Below, in pieces: positions 51,206-61,196 of a stretch of 64,000 nucleotides of DNA (the first letter of the stretch is position 1; each line of letters opens with the position of its first letter). Position numbers and translations under genes: made by a program. Location: NCBI RefSeq assembly GCF_003570715.1, contig NZ_QXXQ01000001.1, positions 434,001-498,000 of the forward strand, written 5' to 3'. The DNA is from Gemmobacter lutimaris (GTDB taxonomy: Bacteria > Pseudomonadota > Alphaproteobacteria > Rhodobacterales > Rhodobacteraceae). The notes under the pieces are model-generated. The model made no database searches and was not told where the DNA came from. It was given only the letters and a program-made list of their open reading frames with translations.

Positions 51206-51659
51206 CCTTGCCCATTGCCGCCGGATCGCGCAGCGTCTGAAGCCGCAATGCGGCGTGGCGCGCGAATTTCTGCACCATGACCTTGCGGCGGGCCGCCGCC
51301 AGAGGCGCCTGCGGCCCCATGCGCAAAATCTCGGCATCGTAGTCATCCGCAACAATCAACCCGCTGTCGGGCGGCAGCAGGCCGGTCGGGAAATCGGCAT
51401 CCACCGCCCAGAAGAAACGGTCGCACCACTCCAGATAGTTGTGCCATTTGCGATCTGCCGCGAAATCGGCGCGCGAGGATTTGCACTCGACCACCCAGAC
51501 CTCGCCCTTCGGCCCCAGCCCCATCACATCGACCCGCAGACCGGGCGCGGGCACCAGTTCCTCGACCGTGGCGAACCCATGGCTCAGCAGGTGGCGGCAG
51601 ACCCCGCGCGCAAGGCGCTGGCCGGGCATCAGAAGCGGATCGGCGGGTTCGGCTGTCAT
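51186..51659 (-). CDS. mmcB: MmcB family DNA repair protein
   Basis: 157 residues: QRLARGVCRHLLSHGFATVEELVPAPGLRVDVMGLGPKGEVWVVECKSSRADFAADRKWHNYLEWCDRFFWAV. The D-x(n)-E-x-K arrangement (RVDVMG, VVECKSS) is that of a restriction-endonuclease-like fold. In Caulobacter mmcB is an SOS gene needed for mitomycin C resistance. A consensus LexA box 12 bp before this start supports the same role. The open frame above the chosen ATG runs through the operator and is ignored. Confidence 0.88.
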   Translation of the reverse strand: MTAEPADPLLMPGQRLARGVCRHLLSHGFATVEELVPAPGLRVDVMGLGPKGEVWVVECKSSRADFAADRKWHNYLEWCDRFFWAVDADFPTGLLPPDSGLIVADDYDAEILRMGPQAPLAAARRKVMVQKFARHAALRLQTLRDPAAMGKVSAFSP

Positions 51660-51670
51660 CCCCGCAAGAT

Positions 51671-51685
51671 GAACGAAGTGAGAAC
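51671..51685. promoter_or_regulatory. alphaproteobacterial LexA (SOS) box of mmcB
   Basis: GAACGAAGTGAGAAC is GAAC-N7-GAAC, on the other strand GTTC-N7-GTTC, the direct-repeat operator of alphaproteobacterial LexA. It lies 12-26 bp before the mmcB ATG and so would block transcription of mmcB. Confidence 0.8.
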
Positions 51686-51834
51686 ACCTTGCAAGCCCGC
51701 CCTTGCGGAATTGACTTTGGTTCGCCCGGCGCAGTGCTGTCAAACCGTCGAAAATGTCAGGCCGCTCGCCTCAGTCCAGTCACGGGGTGCATTCCATATG
51801 ACGCGGCAAGTGGGCTGGCTTTTCGGCTGAGCCC

Positions 51835-51863
51835 TTGTCGTCCCCTGCCGCACATCCTATCTG
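51835..51863 (+). promoter_or_regulatory. sigma-70 type promoter of the probable 6S RNA
   Basis: TTGTCG (51835-51840), 17-bp spacer, TATCTG (51858-51863); initiation would fall near 51869. Confidence 0.5.
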
Positions 51864-51868
51864 TAGGA

Positions 51869-52033
51869 ACGGCGGGTGCTGCTCTTCGCGTGTGGGACAC
51901 TTTTCCAGTGGCCGATAAGCAAGCGAACGGGGGCTGGCTCTGGCAGGATCCTGGTCCTGTTACCTGGCACCCACCTGAGACCTCTGGCTCTCGGGAAAAC
52001 ACCGTCGCCCACGGTCGCTGCGGGCCCGCCACT
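51869..52033 (+). ncRNA. ssrS: probable 6S RNA
   Basis: The 464 bp between mmcB and the DMT transporter hold no gene. From a good promoter, about 165 nt can fold as a long rod: GGCGGG (51871-51876) pairs with CCCGCC (52025-52030), GUGGG with CCCAC above it, then a large bubble (one side ACACUUUUCCAGUGG, other CUCUCGGGAAAACACCG), then a terminal arm closed by CAGGA/UCCUG. Size, rod shape with central bubble and the GGCACCCACCUGAGACC stretch suit 6S RNA, which binds sigma-70 RNA polymerase in stationary phase. Recognised by eye, not by a covariance search. Confidence 0.6.
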
Positions 52034-52123
52034 TTACGACCTTCCTCCTGTCGCCACCAAGGCAGCAATTGCCGGGCACGGGCCTAGGCTTGCGGGCATT
52101 CCAACGCGCCCGAGGCTGTGCCC

Positions 52124-53074
52124 ATGTTCCGCATTCCCCGCCCCACCCTTCTGGGTATCCTCTGCCTGTGCAGCGGTATCGCGGTCTTTTCGGTGCAGGA
52201 TCTGATCCTGAAACTGCTGTCGGGCAGCTATCCGCTGCATCAGGCCATGGTGATCCGCAGCCTGACCGCCATGCCGCTCTTGTTCCTGCTGGTGCTGCGC
52301 GATGGCGGTGTGGCGACGCTGGTGCCGCCGGGATGGTGGCGGATGGCGGCACGCGGCTGGCTGAACTTTGCCGCCTATACCGCCTATTACCTCGCGCTGG
52401 CAGCACTGCCCATCGCCTCGACCGTCACGCTGTTCTTCTCGGCCCCGCTGATGATCACGGCGCTGTCGGTGGTGATGCTGGGGGCGCGTGTCGGCCCGCT
52501 GAGGTGGAGCGCAGTGGCGCTGGGCTTCGGCGGCGTGGTGCTGATGCTGCGGCCGGGCAGCGCGCTGTTCGACTGGGCCGCGCTCTTGCCCGTGGTGGCT
52601 GGGCTTGCCTATGCGATGACGATGATCCTGACCCGTATTCAGGGCACGCGCTTCACCGCCCCCGCCATGGCCTTCCACGGCAATGTGGTCTTCCTGTTCT
52701 GCGCGCTGGCACTGTCGGCCGTGTTCGGATCGGGCGAAATGGCACAATCCGGCCATGCCAGCCTCGATTTCCTGACACGCGGCTGGGTCATGCCGCCGCT
52801 GCACGATCTGGGGCTGATGGCACTGTGCGGCGTCATTGCCGCCGCCGGGCTGACGCTGCTGACCCAAGCCTATCGCATCGCCCCCTCGTCGGTGCTGGCG
52901 CCGTTTGAATATACCGCGCTGATCTGGGGTGTAATCTATGGTTGGCTGGTCTGGGGCGACTGGCCCGATGCGATCGGCTGGCTGGGCGTCGCGGTGATCT
53001 GCGGCGCCGGGCTGATCGTACTGTGGAGCGAGGCGCAGGACCAGCGCAGCGCCGCCGCCCCCACCGCCGCCTGA
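52124..53074 (+). CDS. DMT-superfamily (EamA) transporter, second copy type
   Basis: 316 residues from an ATG with GAGG at 8 nt; an in-frame GTG two codons earlier is too close to that site. Ten helices in two EamA halves (GILCLCSGIAVFSVQDLILKLLSG, AALPIASTVTLFFSAPLMITALSVVMLGARVG; GVIAAAGLTLLTQAYRIAPSSVLAPFEYTALIWGVIYGWLVWGDWPD). Same architecture as the transporter at 34874-35752, and the closing GDWPD matches its FDEWPD. Substrate unknown. Confidence 0.9.
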   Translation: MFRIPRPTLLGILCLCSGIAVFSVQDLILKLLSGSYPLHQAMVIRSLTAMPLLFLLVLRDGGVATLVPPGWWRMAARGWLNFAAYTAYYLALAALPIASTVTLFFSAPLMITALSVVMLGARVGPLRWSAVALGFGGVVLMLRPGSALFDWAALLPVVAGLAYAMTMILTRIQGTRFTAPAMAFHGNVVFLFCALALSAVFGSGEMAQSGHASLDFLTRGWVMPPLHDLGLMALCGVIAAAGLTLLTQAYRIAPSSVLAPFEYTALIWGVIYGWLVWGDWPDAIGWLGVAVICGAGLIVLWSEAQDQRSAAAPTAA

Positions 53075-53079
53075 AACGC

Positions 53080-53107
53080 AAAAGGGCCGCATCCTGCGAT
53101 GCGGCCC
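53080..53107 (-). terminator. intrinsic terminator of tig
   Basis: GGGCCGCATC-GCAG-GATGCGGCCC on the minus strand, a perfect 10-bp stem, then TTTT. Just after the tig stop; the stem alone may also help end the convergent transporter message. Confidence 0.8.
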
Positions 53108-53131
53108 CCGTGATCCGGTCTGACGCCGGGA

Positions 53132-54466
53132 TCAAATCTCGTCCAGCGCCTCAACGGCTTTCTGGAGATCTTCTTTCGACACTTCTTTGTCGCTGACCTT
53201 GGCACCGGCGACGATGAAATCGACAACCTTGTCCTCGAAGATCGGCGCGCGCAGTTGCTGTTGCATCTGGGCATTCTTCTGCACGAATTCGAAGAAGGCC
53301 CGTTCCTGACCCGGATACTGACGCGCGGCGTTCAGCACGGCTTGCGTCATCTCGGCGTCGGTCACCTGTACATCGGCCTTGCGGCCCACTTCGGCCAGCA
53401 GCAGACCCAGGCGCACGCGACGTTCGGCCAGCGACTTGTGCTCGTCAGTGGGTTCCACATTGCCGTGGTTGTGGTCATGCACATCCGGGTTTTCTTCGTG
53501 CCAGAGCTGATGCGCGATCTGCGCGGCTTCGGCATCGACCAGCGCGCCCGGCAGGTCGAATTTGACCAGACCATCCAGTTGATCCAGCAGCGAGCGCTTC
53601 AGCACGGCGCGGGCAGCGCCCTTGTATTCGGCTTCCAGACGCTCTGCGATCTGGCCTTTCAGCGCCTCCAGCGACTCGGCGCCGAATTTCTTGGCCAGCT
53701 CGTCATCCAGATCGGCAGCTTTCGGCGCCTTCACCGCATGGACCTTGCACTTGAACAGGGCTTCCTTGCCCGCCAGATGCTTGGCACCATAGTTTTCCGG
53801 GAAGCTCACCTTGACCTCGACCTCGTCATCGACCTTGGTGCCGACGAGTTGGTCTTCGAAGCCCGGAATGAACGAGCCCGAGCCCAGAACCAGCGGGTAG
53901 CCTTCGCCCTTGCCGCCCTCGAACGCCTCGCCATCCACGAAGCCCTCGAAGTCGATGGTCACCTGATCGCCGTCCTTGGCCTTGGAGCCCTTCTTGCGGT
54001 CATCGAAGGATTTCGCGGTCTCGGCGAGGTTTTGCAGCGCCTCGTCAACGGCGGCATCCTCGGCCTTCACGACCAGACGTTCCAGCGTCACGGCCGAGGC
54101 GTCCAGCTCCGGGATCGGCGGCAGGGCTTCGTAGGTCATCTCGACCACGACATCCTGACCTTCCTTCCACTCTTCACCGCCCACCATCTTCACTTCGGGC
54201 TGAAGCGCCGGACGGTCGCCCGAGGCTTCGAAATGCGACTGCATCGCGCCGTCGATGGCATCCTGCATGGCCTCGCCCAGCAGGCGCGGGCCGAACTGCT
54301 TGCGCAGCATGGCCAGCGGCACCTTGCCCTTGCGGAAGCCCTTCATCTCGATCTCGGGCTGTGCCTCGACCAGTTTCTCCTGGACTTTGGCGTCCAGCTC
54401 GGCTGCGGTCACCGTGATGGTGTAGCCGCGCTTCAGACCTTCGTTCAGGGTCTCGGTGACCTGCAT
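53132..54466 (-). CDS. tig: trigger factor
   Basis: 444-residue ribosome-bound chaperone and prolyl isomerase. The ribosome-binding signature [19 protein letters not shown] is near residue 42, the FKBP domain is at about 150-240 ([44 protein letters not shown]), and the helical C-domain follows, with a His-rich stretch DVHDHNHG. The start is [10 protein letters not shown]; an open frame above it is a translation of the tRNA-Leu gene ([13 protein letters not shown]) and is not real. Alone on the minus strand, downstream of tRNA-Leu. Confidence 0.96.
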   Translation of the reverse strand: MQVTETLNEGLKRGYTITVTAAELDAKVQEKLVEAQPEIEMKGFRKGKVPLAMLRKQFGPRLLGEAMQDAIDGAMQSHFEASGDRPALQPEVKMVGGEEWKEGQDVVVEMTYEALPPIPELDASAVTLERLVVKAEDAAVDEALQNLAETAKSFDDRKKGSKAKDGDQVTIDFEGFVDGEAFEGGKGEGYPLVLGSGSFIPGFEDQLVGTKVDDEVEVKVSFPENYGAKHLAGKEALFKCKVHAVKAPKAADLDDELAKKFGAESLEALKGQIAERLEAEYKGAARAVLKRSLLDQLDGLVKFDLPGALVDAEAAQIAHQLWHEENPDVHDHNHGNVEPTDEHKSLAERRVRLGLLLAEVGRKADVQVTDAEMTQAVLNAARQYPGQERAFFEFVQKNAQMQQQLRAPIFEDKVVDFIVAGAKVSDKEVSKEDLQKAVEALDEI

Positions 54467-54493
54467 GAGTGTTCCGTCCTTGTTCACGTCTCT

Positions 54494-54577
54494 GGTGCGG
54501 GTGGAGGGACTTGAACCCCCACGCCTTGCGGCGCCGGAACCTAAATCCGGTGCGTCTGCCAATTCCGCCACACCCGC
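54494..54577 (-). tRNA. tRNA-Leu (UAG)
   Basis: 84 nt on the minus strand with encoded CCA. Acceptor GCGGGUG/CACCCGC, type II with a variable arm (CGCCGCAAGGCG), anticodon stem-loop CCGGA-UUUAGGU-UCCGG giving UAG, T-arm GGUUCAAGUCC. Located 27 bp upstream of tig. Confidence 0.95.
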
Positions 54578-54810
54578 TTTCCCAAAACGCGGACGGCCCC
54601 CTGCGAGGCCGCCCGCGCCCTGAAATTCCGCGCCCTTCTAACAAAGGCCCGCAACGGATGCGAGGGAAAAATATCAGGGGCAAGGCTGCGACAAATGGGG
54701 AACGTCCGCCGCGGATCGGGCAAGGGTGGCCCGGAAAAACCTCGCGCCGGGCGCATTCCTGCCATATTCTGCCACGAAAAGAGCAGAACAGATAAAAACA
54801 GGTGTCACCC

Positions 54811-55293
54811 ATGTCCATTATGGCAGAGGGGCGCGTCGCGGAAGCGGCCGCCGAGACCGATTTCATGCCCGCCGATTGCGGCATTGCCGCAGGTACGCCG
54901 GTGTTGACGCTGGCGGGAACGCTGGCAGTCGAGGATCTGGTGCCCGGAACCCGCATCATCACCCGTGACGGCGCACGCCTGCTGACGGGCCTGCGTCGCG
55001 TCGCACCGTCGCGCATGGTGCGGGTTTCGGCTTCGGCCATTGGAGTTGAACAGCCGGAAGAGGATATGGTGATTGGTGCCGCAACGCCCATCCTGATCCG
55101 CGACTGGCGTGCCAAGGCCTTGAAAGGCTGCGATCAGGCGATCATCCGCGCCGACCGGCTGATCGACGGCGAATATATCCGTCACGAAACCGCCACCTCC
55201 CCCACGCTGTATGCGCTGGAATTCGACACCCCCGTGGTGATCTATGCGGGCGGTCTGGAACTGGCGCTCGCACCCGCGCGGCAGCCGGCCTGA
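54811..55293 (+). CDS. stand-alone Hint (Hedgehog/intein) domain protein
   Basis: 160 residues. After a short N-terminal stretch the Hint motif begins DCGIAAGTPVLTLAGTLAVEDLVPGTRIITRDGARLLTGLRRV, with the nucleophile-position Cys preserved, then AATPILIRDWRAKALKG and TLYALEFDTPVVIYAGGLELAL. It is a Rhodobacteraceae-type Hint protein without visible exteins, so self-splicing is unlikely; autoprocessing or a structural role is possible. CAGGTG precedes the ATG. Upstream is TTCTGC-N10-GCAGAA (54767-54788). The 233 bp before it hold no other gene. Confidence 0.8.
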   Translation: MSIMAEGRVAEAAAETDFMPADCGIAAGTPVLTLAGTLAVEDLVPGTRIITRDGARLLTGLRRVAPSRMVRVSASAIGVEQPEEDMVIGAATPILIRDWRAKALKGCDQAIIRADRLIDGEYIRHETATSPTLYALEFDTPVVIYAGGLELALAPARQPA

Positions 55294-55308
55294 CACCCGC
55301 CGCCCCGA

Positions 55309-55344
55309 AACGAAAAAGGCGCCCCGCAGGGCGCCTTTTTCGTT
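55309..55344. terminator. bidirectional intrinsic terminator between Hint gene and rpoD
   Basis: AACGAAAAAGGCGCCC-CGCA-GGGCGCCTTTTTCGTT, a perfect 16-bp stem with A/T-rich base on each side, giving a T run in both directions. It serves the convergent Hint and rpoD genes. Confidence 0.9.
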
Positions 55345-55356
55345 TGATCTGACCGC

Positions 55357-57351
<1,995 letters not shown>

Positions 57352-57477
57352 GAGTTCTCCTCGGGTCCGAATCGGTCTCGTCTCGTTACGAATCAATAGC
57401 GCGAATCACGCCGGGGGAAAGGGGGCAGCGTTCGCTTCGTCCTGTTCCCGTGCAACAGGGCCGCGATTCCACCCGGA

Positions 57478-59469
57478 TCAGGGGCGCGATTTGCCCCCTT
57501 TGGTAAAGTCGATGCTGGCCCAGATCTTTTTGGCATGGTCCAGCTCCTCCCTGTCCATTTCCACCCCGTTCGGTGCCACCACGCCTTCGGCGCGCGCGGC
57601 CTCAGGCCCGCGGTCGGCCTCGGCACGCGCCCGCGCCGCCTGCCCGAGCCGCCATGTCAGCCCCTCATCCGCCAGCGCCTCGATATCCTCGGACGCCTCG
57701 CGCATTTCCTGCGCATGGCCCCAATAGGCTTCAAGCTTGGCAAATTCCATCTCCAGGCATTTCGCGGCGCAGTCGGTATCGTCCAGACGGCGAATGTGCG
57801 GCTGGATACGGATCTGGGGATGGGCCAGCAGCGTTTCAAGGTCATCCCCTGCGGCCCGTCGCAACCTTGCAGCCCGGCTTTCCGGATCAGCGTCATGGGC
57901 ATGGGTCAGAACAACCTGCCGCAAATGCGCATGCCGGGGATCGTGGAGCTGCATCCGTTCGATCCGCGATTCATGCGGGTCAATCAGGTGGGGATGCAGA
58001 CACAGGGTCGCCAGCACGACCGAGATACGCAGATCGACAACAGCCGCATCCCCATCGGCAGAGCCCAGAAGAGAGGCACGGGTCTGCGGCACCGGCTCTA
58101 CCGGCTGAAACCGGGCATTGCGTGCAAAGCCCGCGCGCGCCACGCCCCCGACTGGCCGGCCATCGGGCCGCGACGGCCGACGGCCCTGACGGAACAACTG
58201 CCAGCGCAGTTCCTTGATGTCTTCACCGTAGTGACTGCGGATCGAGGGGTCCGTGATCTTCATCAGCGCGGCGCGCAGCGACTTGTCCAGCGCCGCCTTG
58301 CGTTCGGGGCTGTCGAAAACGCGGCCTTCCGTCTCGCGCTTCCACAGAAGGCTTACCATCGGCTGCGCCTGATCCAGCACCTCTTGCAGTGCGGGCGCCC
58401 CTTTGGCCTTCAGCAGGTCATCCGGGTCCATCCCCTGCGGCAGCACGGCAAAGCGCAGGCCCCGCCCCGCCTCCAGCAGCGGCAGCGCAAGGTCGATCAC
58501 CCGCATCGCGGCGCGCTGGCCTGCGGTGTCACCGTCCAGCGTGATCACCGGCTCGGGCGCGATGCGCCACATCAGGCGCAACTGGTCTTCGGTGATGGCA
58601 GTGCCCAAGGGTGCCACGGCAGCGGGAAAACCTGCCTCCACCATGGCGATGACATCCATATAGCCCTCGGCCACCACCAGCGCGGCACCCTTGCCCGCAG
58701 CTTCACGCGCGGGGCCGTGGTTGAACAGGTTGCGCCCCTTGTCGAACAGCTCCGTCTCCGGGCCGTTCAGATATTTCGCCCGTGCATTGGGGTCGAGCGA
58801 GCGCCCGCCGAGCGAGATCGCCCGCCCGCGTGCATCGCGGATCGGAAAGATCACGCGGCCCCGGAAACGGTCGTAAAGACTGCCATCATCGCCCTTGGCG
58901 ATCAGGCCCGAGGCCACCATCAGATCTGGCGGCACCCCCTTGGCCTTCAGCGCGTCCAGCAGCGCATGGCGGTTGTCGGGCGCCCACCCGATTTCCCACC
59001 GCTCCTGCGCCTGCGGGCTGAGCCGACGTTTGCCGCCGATATAGTCGCGCGCCATCTGCCCGGCGCCGGTGCGCAGTTGAAGGCGGAAGAAGCGCACCGC
59101 CTCCTCCATCACCTCGGCCAACTGACTGCGGCGGTCGGCCTTCTGCGCTGCCTGCGGATCGCGGGCGGGCATCGGCATCCCGGCCTCGCGCGCAAGAATC
59201 TCCACCGCCTCCATGAAGCCCACGTTTTCGCTTTCCTTCACGAAGGTCAGCGCATCGCCCTTCGCGTGGCAACCGAAGCAGTAGTAGAACCCCTTGCGGT
59301 CATCGACGTGGAAGCTTGCGGATTTTTCCTGATGGAACGGGCAAGGCGCCCAGAAATCGCCCTTCGCCTGGTTCGACTTGCGCATATCCCATGTCACCTT
59401 CCGGCCGATGACGGCGGAAAGCGAGACGCGGTTGCGCAGCTCGTCAAGGAATCCGGGCGGCAGGGACAT
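57478..59469 (-). CDS. dnaG: DNA primase
   Basis: 663-residue primase for replication. CHC2 zinc finger CPFHQEKSASFHVDDRKGFYYCFGCHAKGDALTFV near residues 43-75; RNA-polymerase domain with WAPDNRHALLDAL and DRFRGRVIFPIRDARGRAISLGGRSLD; Toprim motif VVAEGYMDVIAM with LDGDTAGQRAA. The C-terminal DnaB-binding domain is weakly conserved, as usual. It precedes rpoD in a dnaG-rpoD macromolecular synthesis operon lacking rpsU. Start at MSLPPGFLDELRNR is standard. Confidence 0.97.
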   Translation of the reverse strand: MSLPPGFLDELRNRVSLSAVIGRKVTWDMRKSNQAKGDFWAPCPFHQEKSASFHVDDRKGFYYCFGCHAKGDALTFVKESENVGFMEAVEILAREAGMPMPARDPQAAQKADRRSQLAEVMEEAVRFFRLQLRTGAGQMARDYIGGKRRLSPQAQERWEIGWAPDNRHALLDALKAKGVPPDLMVASGLIAKGDDGSLYDRFRGRVIFPIRDARGRAISLGGRSLDPNARAKYLNGPETELFDKGRNLFNHGPAREAAGKGAALVVAEGYMDVIAMVEAGFPAAVAPLGTAITEDQLRLMWRIAPEPVITLDGDTAGQRAAMRVIDLALPLLEAGRGLRFAVLPQGMDPDDLLKAKGAPALQEVLDQAQPMVSLLWKRETEGRVFDSPERKAALDKSLRAALMKITDPSIRSHYGEDIKELRWQLFRQGRRPSRPDGRPVGGVARAGFARNARFQPVEPVPQTRASLLGSADGDAAVVDLRISVVLATLCLHPHLIDPHESRIERMQLHDPRHAHLRQVVLTHAHDADPESRAARLRRAAGDDLETLLAHPQIRIQPHIRRLDDTDCAAKCLEMEFAKLEAYWGHAQEMREASEDIEALADEGLTWRLGQAARARAEADRGPEAARAEGVVAPNGVEMDREELDHAKKIWASIDFTKGGKSRP

Positions 59470-59520
59470 GAGCTCTATATCGGCCCTCGCGGCGGCACTG
59501 TCCAGTGCCGGGGTTTGAGG

Positions 59521-60663
59521 TCAGCCGCAGAGATCGCGGATCACCCGCAGGAAAGCCGTGACACCGGGGGCGATGAGGCTGTCAGGAAAATCGTAATCCG
59601 GCGCATGCAGCGGCGGGTGGGTTTCACCCGCGCCGAGGAAGGCCATAGCGCCGCCCAGCCGCGCGGCAGCGGACAGGCGGCCGAAATCCTCGGACGCGCG
59701 CATCGGGCCGAAGCCATTGGCCAAAGGGATGCCTGCCGCAGCGATGGCGCTGCGGAACCGCGTGACGGCCTCGGGCGCATTGGTCGAGGCGGCGAAATCG
59801 TCGTGCCAGTCGTGGGTCAGCGCCAGCCCGCCCGCGCGCGCCTCGGCCCCCGCCAGATGAAGCGCCGCCTCTTTCAGCGCCTGCATGCCATCGTCGGTCA
59901 GCGTGCGCAGCGTGGCCCAGATCTCGGCCCGGCCCGGCGTGATGCCGAAGGCGGGCTCGCCCATCGTGGCATGGGTCACCGTCACCAGCCGGAAGTCGGG
60001 GGTCAGCGCGCCGCCCTGCCCCAGCGCGGCAAGGCCGGGGATCAGCCGCGACAGCGCCAGCGCCGGGCTGACGGCCTTGTCCGGCTCCGCCGCATGCGAG
60101 GTGCGACCGTTCAGCACCAGCCGCAACCCGACCGAGGCGCAATTGGCGGGCCCCGGTTCAACCACGAAGGCGCCCAGCGGCAGGCCCGGCAGGTTATGCA
60201 GTGCAAAGGCCCAGTCCGGCGCGATTTCGGCAAAGCGCGGATCGGCCAGCACGGCAGCGGCGCCCGAGCCGTCTTCCTCGGCCGGCTGGAACAGCAGCAC
60301 GACCCGGCCGCGCGCCGGGCGGTCACGGCCCAGCGCGAAGGCCAGCCCCGCGACGATCGCCATATGGCCGTCATGGCCGCACAGATGCCCCTTGCCCGGC
60401 ACAGCCGATACCCAGTCGGGGCGCCCCGTCTCCTCAATCGGCAGGGCATCGAGTTCACACCGGATCAACACGGTCGGCCCGTCTGCGGCACCCTGAAATT
60501 CCAGCGCGACACCATGACCACCCAGACCCGTCAGCACCCGGTCAGGCGCGCTGTCTGCCGTGAAGGCCAGCACGGCACGGGCGGTTTTCGCCTCGTGCCG
60601 CGACACCTCGGGCGCGCGGTGCAGCGCGTGGCGAAAGGCCGTCAGCGCGGCAAGGTCGCTCAT
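59521..60663 (-). CDS. M20 family amidohydrolase (hippurate hydrolase/carboxypeptidase type)
   Basis: 380 residues: FRHALHRAPEVSRHEAKTA, the metal-binding GHLCGHDGHMAIVAGLA, LLFQPAEEDGSGAAAVL with the catalytic Glu, DWAFALHNLPGLPLG and GRTSHAAEP. It removes an acyl or aminoacyl group from small amides; the natural substrate is unknown. The ATGA start overlaps the soxG stop, so it is translated with the sarcosine oxidase genes, and it may act on a related N-substituted amino acid. Confidence 0.92.
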   Translation of the reverse strand: MSDLAALTAFRHALHRAPEVSRHEAKTARAVLAFTADSAPDRVLTGLGGHGVALEFQGAADGPTVLIRCELDALPIEETGRPDWVSAVPGKGHLCGHDGHMAIVAGLAFALGRDRPARGRVVLLFQPAEEDGSGAAAVLADPRFAEIAPDWAFALHNLPGLPLGAFVVEPGPANCASVGLRLVLNGRTSHAAEPDKAVSPALALSRLIPGLAALGQGGALTPDFRLVTVTHATMGEPAFGITPGRAEIWATLRTLTDDGMQALKEAALHLAGAEARAGGLALTHDWHDDFAASTNAPEAVTRFRSAIAAAGIPLANGFGPMRASEDFGRLSAAARLGGAMAFLGAGETHPPLHAPDYDFPDSLIAPGVTAFLRVIRDLCG

Positions 60664-61196
60664 GCCCCCGCCCGCGCCGCCAGATGCTGCATCGCATGTT
60701 CAAGCTCGGTCCAGGCACTGCGCGCCATCGACCGGAACACAAGGATCTCGAACCCGCCCTCGACCCGCATCAGAACCGAGGACATATGCCCCAGCGCCGC
60801 CCGCGCCGCATGGCCCGGCGGGAAGGCCGCCGCGCGCAGGTCCAGCGGGTAAAGCCGCGCCAGAACATCTGCCGCAGCCGCCCCTTCCAGCCGCAGACAG
60901 GCCCAGCCATCCGACTGATCGGTCAGCGCCGCGCCCTCGCAGGCCAGCGCTCCGTTCAGAAGGAACGCCTGATCCCGCCCCGTCCAGACCAGCCGCAACT
61001 CGGCCTTTTCGGTAAACCGCCCCGGCGCGGGGAAAGCCACGCCCAGCGGCTTCAGCGCCTTGTCGACCGCATTCTGCCCGCCGGGCAGCACGGCGACCGA
61101 CGTGATGCCCTCCAGCACGAGCTCGGACAAGGACACCCCACCATGGGTAACCGGCCACGACCCCGCCAGCGGGGATTTCGCAATCAACCTAGGCAC
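60660..61196 (-). CDS. soxG: sarcosine oxidase gamma subunit
   Basis: 178 residues: SPLAGSWPVTHGGVSLSEL, SVAVLPGGQNAVDKALKPLGVAFPAPGRF, RLVWTGRDQAFLL, DQSDGWACLRLEGAAAADVLARLYPLDLRAAAFPPG and RVEGGFEILVFRSMARSAWTELEHAMQ, typical of the SoxG subunit. It belongs to heterotetrameric sarcosine oxidase (alpha, beta, gamma, delta), which oxidises sarcosine to glycine with transfer of the methyl to tetrahydrofolate. Starts 8 bp inside the soxA 3' end. Confidence 0.93.
   Translation of the reverse strand: MPRLIAKSPLAGSWPVTHGGVSLSELVLEGITSVAVLPGGQNAVDKALKPLGVAFPAPGRFTEKAELRLVWTGRDQAFLLNGALACEGAALTDQSDGWACLRLEGAAAADVLARLYPLDLRAAAFPPGHAARAALGHMSSVLMRVEGGFEILVFRSMARSAWTELEHAMQHLAARAGA

Noticed and set aside
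54467-54571. N-terminal extension of trigger factor ([13 protein letters not shown]...)
   Set aside because: This is the tRNA-Leu gene translated as protein, a known annotation artefact; tig starts at MQVTETL.
54660-54690. AAAAATATCAGGGG, possible third copy of the palindromic repeat
   Set aside because: Only the AT core matches; the GC hairpin is missing, so chance is likely.
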